From positions 1 through 64,000 of the forward strand of contig NW_024882969.1 in the NCBI RefSeq assembly GCF_019059575.1: 64,000 bases of DNA, in the 5' to 3' direction. Within the stretch, counting starts at the first letter, position 1. Every line of letters starts with the position of its first letter. The stretch comes from Amphibalanus amphitrite. Lineage: Eukaryota; Arthropoda; Thecostraca; Balanomorpha; Balanidae. The notes beneath the pieces were generated by a model that did no database searches, was not told where the DNA came from, and was given only the letters and a program-made list of their open reading frames with translations. Below, in pieces: positions 50,514-61,574 of this stretch. The position numbers and the translations under genes are program-made.

Positions 50514-53050
50514 GCTGGTGAGGCGCCGTGGGACGCGGAAATGACCAGCGTGGACAGAGAGTGACATACTGACATGGCCCATGGGTATGTTCGGTGCCTA
50601 TTGACACCACTTTCCGGTCTGAAAGACGGGGACGCCGCAGAGCCGAGCTCTAAGCGACGGGTCACAGAGACGCGGCAGACCCTCTCCTTCGGGACCTGAA
50701 CGAGTCACAATGGTCACGGGTCACAAGGGCGTCGCAAGTCACAGTACCTGAAACGGGCACTGAAGGTACTGAAACTGACTGGCAAGGATACGGCGATCCC
50801 AGTTTGAATGGCAGTCGGCAGGATCGCCGAGACGACCGCTCCTCCTGACGTGTTGTGACAGCTCGGCTCTTCGTGATGCTGACTACCAGAGACATGGTGG
50901 ATTGGTTACGAATGACGCCTGAGCTGGGCTTGCTCGAAACACCGGCTCGGCGGCAGCTTCGAATGATGTCGGCTCTCGATAGTGACGGCAGTGACGTGCT
51001 GTGATGGTTGACGAGGTGACATAAACGACTCCTCTTCCGCCTGTGGGAAGTGACACGGTGGTTTGTGATGGCGAGTTGCGACTGCGGTCCAATCCTACGG
51101 TTGTTCGGGCGATGTGTCCGTCTCGTCTTCTAACCGTTTTACCTAAACGTTGCAGAGTACCTACGGAGCGCGGGACATGCCGGGGAACCTAAAGAAGGTG
51201 AATTCACTTGCACCCGTCAAACCGTCACTTGATTATGAACCGTTTGTTGTCATTTAGTTTCGGGCCGTCACTTACCCATTCCCAGCACATGTAAATCCAG
51301 AATCGATTTTCATGCACCGCCATTCGATCAGATCAGTGACCCAGACTGCCATTTAGGTCGGTTATGTGCGCCTCACCTACTGAAAGGCGAGAGCAATGAT
51401 CATGAACTGTTTTGTAATTTTGTGCCATCGTTGTCGGTTGTATTTGGTAACTGGCTGGCAGCGAAATCCACTGCTCGCGGTTAGACGAAACTGTACAGTT
51501 GTAGTTGTTTGCTTATTGCAATTCCGGTCTCCCATTAGTGTGAGAAATGCTTTCGGGTGCTCGCCAAAGACAAGCCTCTTCCGGAGAGAACCCCAAAAAT
51601 GCAGACTGCGGGCAGTCAGAGCATGGCGACATGCTAATCGATGCTTAGATGCTTTGAAGATGTACAAACATGTGTACATTTACTTACGCCCATACATGTG
51701 TTTTGTGTGACTTTGTACCTTAGCAGGATTTATTGTTTTAACGTTGTGACTGCGAGTAAGCGAGGATAGTCGTGGAACACAATTTCGACATTCACCAAAG
51801 TAAATTATGCCCGTTGTTCATCGTGAGTCGATTGTTACCAGGAACTTTATTCCGTTTGCCAGCGCCATTCAGTTGATTCTTATGGACCGAACAGGAAAAT
51901 GTGTTTAGTACGGTCACCTCATGTCCGACCTCAATCAAGCCTGTCTTTTACGTTTTTGAGCGAAAATGAGTTACAATGAGGAACAGGCCACGAGCTGTCT
52001 TTTACACATTCGGATATTGTGTTTGTTGGGTGATAAACGTACAAATGCATCATTTCACTCAAATGGAGGTGTGTTCGCTCACTCTGAAGTCTGTTGGGCC
52101 CAGCCCAAGTCTCTGCAGACAGCGGCTCCGTTTATCAAGCATAACCACTGGTATGAACGGACCAGGCGGAACCTTATACTTTCTGTGCCCAGTCTCCGTG
52201 TATTTTCTGTTCAGTGATGCGCACCGCTGCTCGCCACCGGTACAGCTGGGAGGAGGAGGGGGGCTGTCCTCATCAGAGGCGATCTTAGCTAACACCGGTC
52301 CGATATGCTACCTACTTTATCTAAAGCCTAAGTCCTCGACCAGCGTCAAATCTCACAAGCTTGATCGGTGCAGTTGGGCGGACAGTGGGACACCCGGTGC
52401 ACTGAGTGGGGCCATCCGGCCGGCGCGGCGGCGCCTCCGGTCTGCCAGTCTAGCGGTGTCTGTCCGTCGACCGTGACAGGCCGTCACACCGTCCGTCACA
52501 CGGGCTGCAGTCGGTCACAGCGCGCCTTGCTAAAAGGATAGAAGAGCTCCGCCGATAGGACAGGTGGACTCCTCCGACAGGAAAAAAGGTGAGTAGCGCC
52601 GGCAGTACCTACAGGTGACCTCCGTATGCAGGATAGATTGTACCCGTCTCCCCGTCGTCTCCCCGACTCGGCTGTTTTAGTCTTCGCCGGATCATACCCG
52701 ATCCATACCTAGGCCCCAGCGTATTCTGTTCAGTGTTCGTCCAACTGCTTCGACATGGTCCGGATGTTCAGTAATATGCCGTTCCTCGATGCGTAGGTAT
52801 TTGATCTTTTTAGCACCTGATTACATCACCCAACAGTCCACAGTGCTTGTTACACCAATGCAGTAGCGCGCCGCCAAGCGGCGCTCAGTAGTCAGCTCAG
52901 CTTTCCCTCTCAGCAGTTGACGAAACATACACTTCCTCTGCCTACGAAACAGCCATCACAATTGGCAGGGCCCAGTCCGTCTGCCTCGTTAAATCCGTCG
53001 CCAAACGGTTGGCCCGGCCGGGAGAGGCGGCGGCGGCGCCGTCTGCCCAC
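50514..53050. other. Intergenic region between the TMEM179-like gene and AK1
   Basis: No convincing gene; frames at 51377-51710 and 51966-52476 are not protein-like. A GC-rich stretch at about 52360-52590 ends in a good donor (AAAAAG|GTGAGTAG at about 52588), perhaps an alternative AK1 first exon. No polyA signal for the TMEM179-like gene was identified. Confidence 0.4.
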
Positions 53051-53145
53051 TATTTATAGGTTCTGGCTCGGACCCCGGCTGACCTGTCGTTCGGTGACCG
53101 GCACGGGCAGTGGTGCTCGCGGCGCCGGCACGACAGCACGAGACG
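53051..53145 (+). promoter_or_regulatory. Likely AK1 promoter and noncoding first exon
   Basis: TATTTATAGG at 53051 is followed about 30 bases later by GC-rich sequence that runs to a donor, GAGACG|GTACGTG, at 53145/53146. The next acceptor on this strand in a sensible place is that of the ATG exon at 55545. Inferred from motif order. Confidence 0.4.
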
Positions 53146-55544
53146 GTACGTGAACCGACGGGGCGGGCGGCGGGACTCATGACTCCCTTCCGACAGGGCT
53201 GGTTTGTCCGTGAGCTGAGCCCCGCTCTGCAGATTATTGATTAGGGCGGGTTAGGATTCGATGAGTGGTGACCCCAGGGATAGCTGCTGGATGGGGATGA
53301 CTGAGGACTGAGGGGGAGGGGTTATAGTGACCCTTTGATCCCCTCTGGATATGCTCTCCCGGCGCCGCCTCTGCGCCCGTCAGTCTGTGTCGGTCTGGGG
53401 TGATTCAGCCTCCGTGTGAGAGCGGCTCCGGCCGGCTGTGCGCAGCCGTCAGCCGCTGCCAAGAGCTAGACTGACGAGCGGGCTGGGTTCTGAGAGGGCT
53501 CCCCAGTCACAGTGTCGGTCGGCGCGCCAGTCTGTCGGCTCAGGCCGCCCAGCCGCTGTGAAAAGGGTGACGGGCGTTGTTCGAGTGCGTAGTTTGCAGT
53601 CATGTTTCATCTCATGTACAAGTTCATGGATAGCATGGTACGTTATTTTAGCATGATTTATGTCTTAAGGTCGGGACTCGGGTACTCCTAGCACGATCCG
53701 CCTATTTCAATTGACATTGGAGTCTGCTCATTTTGTGACAAGTAATGAAATCATACTCACGTTTGAATTATCTTTTATTTTATTCCAGCTTCTTATGAAT
53801 GCAATTGCAGCAATTTATGATATTTGCCTACATCTTAGCTATTTTTCTCCCAATAAATATTTGCAAACTCCCAAGCTAGCAGATGCAAGGGGGTAGAGGT
53901 AAACCGGGGTAGGTAACTTCATCATAGGTAAAATTTTGAATATGGAATCCCTTAGGTGCTACTTGGTGCTACCATATCACCTGTCGCGCCATAAATGTCA
54001 CACTTTGTTTTCTGCTGCGCTGCATTCGCCCAATCTGAGTTTTTGTGTGTGGAATGCGAGCAATCTCATTGAAGAATAAATAAATAATGTGTATTTCGTG
54101 CATGTAACATTGACTTCATCGCTAAGGCAAGTGAGGCCTCATATTGTTCAACTTTCTGAGAGTTAGAAGATCAATTGCAGCTTGTATGCTTTGTCAAGCT
54201 TGATGTAATTCCTGCCTAGTGCCTTTTACCTAGAGGCATATAAACAAATAAACAATCCTATTTAGCTTGGTAATTGCTTGATGATAGTTAAAAAGGAAAT
54301 AAATCATTTTAATTTTATGCTTTATTATTATTTTGATGACCTTAACTGTACCTGAATGAATAAGTTGTGTTTTAGACCTTGAATGCCGTTTGGTTTCCCG
54401 TTTCTGTCTAAAATGGATGGCTCCGAAGCTGGAGTGCTATCTTGTGACTGTTTTCATCATGTCTATCAATTTGCCATATAGGAAGTCATTTGACTATGGT
54501 TCTCATTTCTCAACCTCTGGTAAATGGCACGTAGGTACCTAGGTACCTACACCACATGTAGGTTACGGTATCCTGTGAAGTGTGACCTAGTCATAAATGA
54601 TGAGCTGAGACCAGTTTTACCAGCAGAAAAATAGCTGCCCACTGGAATTTTTTGCCTAAAGACAGCTTCACATACAGAGCGTAAACGGTGAAGCCCCATC
54701 CGCTTACGTGCCCAGGGCGTATTGAAGCAGTCTAGGCAAAAAATTCCGGCAGGTGGCTATTTTTCTGTTGGTAAAACTGGTCTGTTTATTAAAAATATCA
54801 AGTAACATGCTGATGGAAATGGCAAATTTTGCACTTCAGTAGTGATGGAGCAGGAATGGTAATCCCAGGGCACTAAAGTCAGTAATCCTTTGTGTCAGGC
54901 ATCATTGCGTACCACTATTACCAAGTTATGGGCAGATCATGTAAGATGCACACTGCCTGTGCAATGCTCATATTATGATAAGGCAATGTTCTGGAGATAG
55001 TTACCTAGTTCATATGTGTACGAACGAGTACATGCATTATACTTGAATTACCCCTGCTATTTTACTAACCCCTGTTTTTATAAGGCCCTTGTATTTATAC
55101 AATACTAAATCCCAATCCTGATGGTCTGTTAAAACATGTTGAACAAGTTTCATTAGTTTTCTATCCTTCAAACCATTAGATATTTTATGTCTTAACTATA
55201 TTCTGCAATCAATTCAGAAATTAAAGTTATTATTGTTTCAGTTGGGCTCAAGTTATTTTAAATTGATGTGATCTGTTTGAATGCATTTTAACCCTTATAT
55301 ACAACTAACACAGTGAAAGCATGCCAGTCTGAGCTACAGTACCTTTTGTGGCAATTGGCAAACATGATATGCTTTTATTTAGCAAGTTAGTTTCATGTAT
55401 CATTCATGCAGTAGTAACCTACATTTGCACTTTGTATGATTTTTTGTTTGTAATTAGTACCTGACTTAGAACAGTTCATAGCAGCAAAAGCATGTTAATG
55501 ACCTCACTGTAGTCTTTACTAATGTGCATTTCTGTCTGCTGCAG
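53146..55544. other. Long AT-rich stretch, probably intron 1 of AK1
   Basis: About 2.4 kb without protein-like frames. Contains the small inverted-repeat element at 54609-54781 and a palindromic GTAGGTACCTAGGTACCTAC at about 54531-54550. Confidence 0.45.
54609..54781. mobile_element. Small inverted-repeat element (MITE-like)
   Basis: This 173-bp block has imperfect terminal inverted repeats of about 50 bp: ACCAGTTTTACCAGCAGAAA at the left and its mirror, TTGGTAAAACTGGT, at the right. No coding capacity; class not determined. Confidence 0.75.
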
Positions 55545-55628
55545 CATCCTACTTGGCTGCAGATCCTACCACCTTCCTGACGAGGTGTATACCTAAACCT
55601 CCTGTAGATCCACCACACAACAGAGAAA

Positions 55629-58600
55629 ATGGGTGGATGCTGTGGAAAAAAGGTATGTTGTTATTGATTGAACAGAGTTTGTCACCACTATGTGCTTTAA
55701 ATTCCTTTGGGTGTACCTATGATTTCAATCTTTGTCACATCATGCATGTGGATGCATTTGCATATGCAATATGTGGGTTTTATTTATGAGTGCACCTATT
55801 GATGCATTACCACAACCATCGGAAACGGTGCTGCATGCGATTCTTTCCATTGCTCTGCATTCAGTGATGAGTGCAGTGATCCCCGATCCACATTTTGCGC
55901 ACTTCCTGCATCAATAGCATCACTCCCTGAAGTACCGCGATAGCCACACGCTGATTAGGAGTCACAATTGCTGGCGGCTACCATCGACACACATTCCGTA
56001 AGTTAACTTTATCAAATCTCCATTTTTATTGCATAAAGTGGTGGGTTCTAAAACACATGATTTCTGCATTCATTGAACATTTCTCCATTTATTGAGATGT
56101 CGGAGCATGGTACCTTTATCGGCGTTGCCTGTTTGCCTGCGCTGTGTTTGCGGCAGGCGTAACTGATACGGGACAGAACACAAGGATGAGCTCATGTGCC
56201 GAGTGCCGACAGTAGCCGCTTATCACGCTACCTCGAACCTCCTTGGACAACTATTGTGGGTCAAAACGCGGGCTTAAATGATTGTAACTGCTTTATGCTT
56301 TATAGGATGTTAGTTCACTTCCTTTTCATTTCTTACCTCGTGTCATGTGTTCTGTGAGTGGATGTGGTAATTTAAGCCCTGTTTGTGTAAATGGATTATC
56401 AAAAGAGTAACGGCATCGATAGCCACCATTTTCCCCACATCGTCGTGCATTCCCCGCATATAGAGTTGTGGACGTAGTGCCAACATTTTAATTTCCTTTT
56501 ACCTAAGGTTGTTGCACCAGGCTTCATCGAAGAGTCTTTCCTAAAATAGAAGTTCACTAGGTGCACCAGAAGAACGAAGTGTTTGGGAACTTTTCTAAGG
56601 TCAACGCCGGGTGTTGGGTTAGGATTCATCGAGGTCTACGCCTAAACGAGGCAAAAAATGACTAGACCAGCACAGGCTTTCTCTTGAGTCTACATTATAC
56701 CACGGTGATTATAAATACATTATATCACCTCTACTCATAACGTAGGTAACCTCTTATATGGCCCACTTTGTTTGCTTCATCATTTCCCTTGCGTATAACC
56801 CAGAACCCAATAATTAAACTCTCCCATGGTGGTCCCAATTGTTTTTTTTTTTTGAAATCGTCTTAGGATCGTGTCCGAACAGAGAGAGTGATCCACGTTG
56901 TGAGGTAGATTTGTAGAATAAGCCAAGTATTCATTATGACTGACTGTCCAGTCGCTCTTTATCGAACGTTACTTCTTTATCCTCGGATTTCGATGCCGCA
57001 ATGATAACTTTGAACGGTCGTCTGACCCCAAACATCCTAACTGCAACTTCCTGTCGTCACGGCAACTACCGCAAGTCGAAATTGTGCGCTGAAAACAAGG
57101 CATGGCATAGCTTTCCCATACCTGCTACATTGCATGCTTAAATCGAGACATCCAGGCATTTTAATGGCACGTGCACTGTACCACACTTTTCAAAGTTTAA
57201 TGCAGTGCTTTAATATTGTCAGCCGTGTGGTTCAAGGGGTGTGGTTAAACGCGTTGAACCACACGGCTGCTGACGTCACTATCAATTATAGTTGTGAGCT
57301 TTTTGGCAAGTATGGGAAACACCTTCCAGCCCTAAGGCCGGGAATTCAATAAATGTCACCTCGCTTTTTTAGCGAAAAGCACCTCGGGCCTAACGGCCCT
57401 CGGAGTTTTCGCTAAAAAACCTCGGGGACATTTATTGAATCATCCCGGCCCCGGGCAGGAATATATTTTGCTCGACAGGGATGTGTACTTCCTTTATGCA
57501 ATGAAATGTGCATGTCACGGGCCGTAATGGCGCCACATGATTCGTCTTATCTCTACATTCCTCCCCTCTTCCCATCAGCTCTACCTCCTTCACCCTCTCT
57601 TTCTTCCTGCTCTCCTCCTCCCCATCTATCCATATCCTGCCCCCTCACTCTCGATAAATCAGGTCCGAAGCACCCAGTGTAACGTGTGAACCTCACGTAC
57701 CGCGGAGCATGTAAGCTGCTGTCTACTTGCACATCACGCACCCCTGTCCCTCCCCCGATGGCCGCCGCGGTGTGGACTCTTCCCGCACATCACGCTTCAC
57801 GCACCTAACTTCAAGCATCAGGCACTACGCTCCCCTGTTCCTCCACGATAGCTGTCACGGTTCCTGACGGTTACCGTTTGTTGCAGCAACGTCTGGCCCA
57901 GGACGCGGCTGACAAGCTCAACCTAACGCGTACGTATGCTTTGCCGATGGCAATTATTAGGGGAAATGGATGTGCTCTGGCTAATGTGGTTTGGATGGTT
58001 TTGAAAATGTGATGCATTCATCCTCCGTCAATCTCCATATGCATTGTATTGCCTATATTTGTACCATTACATTATGTTTACTCATGCACTTCTGCTGCGG
58101 CATCCTGAGTTTCAAATGCACCCGATTTGGATGTCTATTTGATTCTATAAACAAATAATCGCTTGCTTTATTTTCCGTCTGTTTTACAGCTGCAGAAATG
58201 GCCGAGCTCCTGGCGAAGTCCAACCTGCCCGTTATCTTTGTGCTCGGTAAGCGAATGCACTGTCAATATGGGTTGGAGTTGTTTGAAGAGATATGTAGGA
58301 AATTTCCAGACAAACAGTCGTATTTTGAGCACATACCTACAAAGTATCGTGTCGTGCGTACTGGGTCTGCTCTCGATTGAGATCTGATCAACTCACTTGT
58401 GACCTTTTAAAAATAAATCAATCATCAGCAATCTCCAATTCAGCAATTACAAATCCAATAATTGATGTCACTCATACTAGTTAGTTTGAAATGACGAGTG
58501 CTCTGCTCGTAAGCAAGCCTACTCGGACAGTGCCTTTTTTGTGCACAAGAATAACACGGAAGCTCAACTGGTGGTTGCTTAATTTTGTTTTCACTAGCGA

Positions 58601-60807
58601 GCCACCGAGCCCGCTGGGAAGTTATCACTAACGCCATACTTTTGACCGACAGGGGGTCCCGGCTCGGGCAAGGGTACCCAGTGTGAGAAACTTGTGGCCA
58701 AGTACGGCTTCACGCACCTGTCTTCGGGTGACCTGCTGCGAGCCGAGGTCGAGTCGGGCTCCGACCTCGGCAAGCAGATCAAAGACACGATGGAGGCCGG
58801 CGACCTGGTGCCCCTGGTCAGTGTCTCCCCTCCCGTCGGGGAGGGAACCGCCGGTGTATGAGGGGGGAGGGGGAGAGGAGAGGAAGGGGAACTGCCGGAG
58901 GCTGTCCCGGCGATGTGCAGTCGGGGCGGGGGCGGCGTTTTGGCACGGCTCTCCGCAGCGCACCTTGATGTGTTTGTAATTCTGATCGGTGCCAGCTGCC
59001 ACACACACAGGGCTATTGTTCCAGGAAGGTTAGAGCTGGACGGATAGCCTTTGAGTGGGTTGGTTTAGGTTATGCCAATCACTTTGGCACGATGTGGTTG
59101 GGTGTATGTGTGGGTCATTGGTCTTCCCCGTAATCTGTTGGTAATGCACGATATTAATCGGTCCGATACACTCAATCACTATCTTCTATCTCCACAGGAG
59201 ACGGTGCTCCGCCTCCTCCGAGAGGCTATGATCACCTCACTGGAGACCAGCAAGGGCTTCCTCATCGACGGCTACCCGCGCGAGGTGGAGCAGGCCGTCA
59301 AATTCGAGGAGCAGGTCGGTATGGGTGCGTTCGGGCGGCCACCGACGTAGCACTGGTGTCTATAACCTGTTCGGTTGTCGCCGCCGCTTGTCGTTCCCTT
59401 GCGAGTGCCGTCGTGTACTGTGCAGTGGCAGGACTGACGGCCTTCCTAATGGTGATTGTGCTTTTTATCTTTATGCTTTGGACGATATGGCCAATGCTGT
59501 CGACTGTTGCTGTGAGTTGCGACTGTCCCCATCCGAGGGTCTATGTGTTTTGGAACTTTGCCAACGGCAGTTGTTGCTCCTCCTGTGCGCGTCTATCCAT
59601 AGCACATGAAGCGGGGATCTTGAATTGTCTCTCTCACCGCCACTGATTGTCTCCACTGCTGCAGGTGTGTCCCTGCACGCTGGTCATCTACTTTGAGCTG
59701 TCGGACGAGGTGATGACCCAGCGGCTGATGAAGCGCGGAGAGACCTCCGGCCGCGTGGATGATAACGAGGAGACCATCAAGAAGCGCCTGCAGACGTTCC
59801 ACGAGCACAGCCAGCCGGTGGTGTGCCACTACGAGCAGCGCTGCAAGACGGTGAGCGCTCCAGAACGGCGAGATGAGGGGGACGCTCCCGAGGGTAAACG
59901 CAAGGGTGCGTCAGTGGCCACTCGCATCGCAAATCTAGGCGTTTACCTTGCCGTCGCTGCTTGCTGGCAGGCGAGGATCTCAAATCTCACTTTCCTGCGT
60001 CATGTTCTCTGCTGCTGTTCTGATCTCTCTGTAGTACATTGCCGCACTCAAATCCTTTCTCCGACGCAGTCCCCTCCATCATTCATTTCATTGCCGGTTG
60101 TTCCTTCGATCATCCTATATGCATCACTGATCGGGTGCTCAGCGGGTCAATCAGGACGGATGTGAATGTTTAAACTACTGCGCGGTGTCGGGACGTACTG
60201 GGCTCGCCGCTGAACAGTGCGGTTCCGGGCCACGTGTCGCACCTCTGTCACTTGGTGCTGACGGGTGTCCCCGTTGTTATTGCGTCGTCCGTGATGGCCG
60301 CTTGGTGTGCCCGTCACGAGTGTCTGAGCGGAGAAGCTCTGCTAAATGTGGCCTGTAACTAGCATTTTTGCCGATTCATCCGTGCCTGGTTTCCCCAAAG
60401 GCTCTTCAACCACAGATCAAAATTGAAGGAAAATATTGGACAGCTGCAGTTGACATTATAAGTAAAGTAATCTTAGTTGACTCACTAAATTTTAGCTCAC
60501 TGAATTTGAGCACCACGGTAATAACGAGTGCCTCGCTCCCTGGTTCGCCCCTCGGTCTATTTTCCAACACAAATTCCAGCATTGCTTTCCGGTCCAACTT
60601 GCTGCCACTTATTCTTTTTTTTTTGTACCGACCCGCGCTCCTTCAGGCTGCGCCTCCATATCCTGTTCCCAGCTGCTGCCTCTGCCTGAACTGACAGTTT
60701 GCTCCTGTCCGCAGATAAACGCCGAGCGTTCTGTGGACGAGATCTTCGAGGACGTGTGTAAGGAGGTGGACAATCTAAAGTGTGGCGAGCAGCCAGCCGC
60801 CGAGTGA
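55629..60807 (+). CDS. AK1: Adenylate kinase isoenzyme 1 with acylated N terminus
   Basis: Catalyses ATP + AMP = 2 ADP. Exons: 55629-55652, 57887-57929, 58190-58246, 58653-58816, 59198-59314, 59665-59850, 60715-60807 (plus an untranslated part from 55545). Phases agree; 227 aa. The P-loop [10 protein letters not shown] is at 42-51 (K48), the AMP site SSGDLLR near 63-69, DGYPR at 120-124 and the short [14 protein letters not shown] at 159-169. The short LID marks the AK1 rather than the AK2/AK3 type. The N terminus MGGCCGKK comes from a tiny separate exon and has Gly2 for myristoylation and Cys4/Cys5 for palmitoylation, like the membrane-bound AK1-beta form. No in-frame defects. Confidence 0.95.
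57221..57268. repeat. Perfect hairpin, 15-bp arms
   Basis: AGCCGTGTGGTTCAA at 57221-57235 and its exact inverse at 57254-57268 around an 18-base loop. Confidence 0.85.
57336..57450. mobile_element. Small fold-back element
   Basis: This 115-bp block has strong inverted arms, GGCCGGGAATTCAATAAATG at the left and its mirror CATTTATTGAATCATCCCGG at the right, and an inner TTTTTTAGCGAAAA pair. MITE-like, class unknown. Confidence 0.75.
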
Positions 60808-61491
60808 GACCCGGCTCCCTCCCGAGCAAGCTCGTCGCTGCTGGGTGCTGCACGTGTTCAAGAACTGTTGTTTCTGTTGCTTGCTGCGACTGGCCGGGGG
60901 CGTCATTGAGCCGGCCGCAGCAGTGTTTGTTCAGTTTAGTGCTTGCTGCAGTCGTGAAAGGCAGCCGGCGCCTGCCGTACGATTATCAGAACGCACGTGC
61001 AGGACCGCTGACGGCTGCCTGCAGGTGGCGATAGGTGGCGCATTTATATTGGTGACACAAATTGTAATCGCTGTGACGTCTTTCAAAGGTTGCACAAATT
61101 CGGTATTGTGAAGCGGATTTGAAGTTTTATGAAAGTAGTGGGCGCCCACAGCTCACCACCAGAGAGCGTACAACGACTTTTAGAAAAGGAATGGGCGCCC
61201 AGAGTTTACCTGCCAGCACTACAGAGCTAGTGTGTCGCTTACGAGCAACTGAGTTCTGTAACAAGCGGCAGAGAGATGTTGCCTTCGCACAATCGCAGAT
61301 CGTTGCTTTAGTCGGGGGTTCATAGTCGTGCCTGCCCACGCAGCTCTAGTCACCTCACAGCCTAACGGTGACCTCTGGTCATATACTCAGCACGCCCGTG
61401 CCCCTGTAGTCCTCCCCCCCCCCCCCCTGCAGCGACCTGTCCTGTCCCGGGGAGGCCTTTGGTCCCGTGTTCTAAATCAGTGCCGCGTTGC

Positions 61492-61497
61492 AATAAA
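61492..61497 (+). terminator. AK1 polyadenylation signal
   Basis: AATAAA about 685 bases after the AK1 stop and 78 bases before the MRPS31 stop on the other strand. Confidence 0.65.
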
Positions 61498-61574
61498 TCC
61501 GTGTCGAGTTGTCACAAATACACCATGACATTATGTTCTTATATTGTCTACGATACTATCACTTTGGCTGCTCA

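Larger units (their letters stand above)
55653..57886. other. AK1 intron 2 (about 2.2 kb)
   Basis: No coding sequence recognised. Contains the hairpins at 57221-57268 and 57336-57450. Confidence 0.5.
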
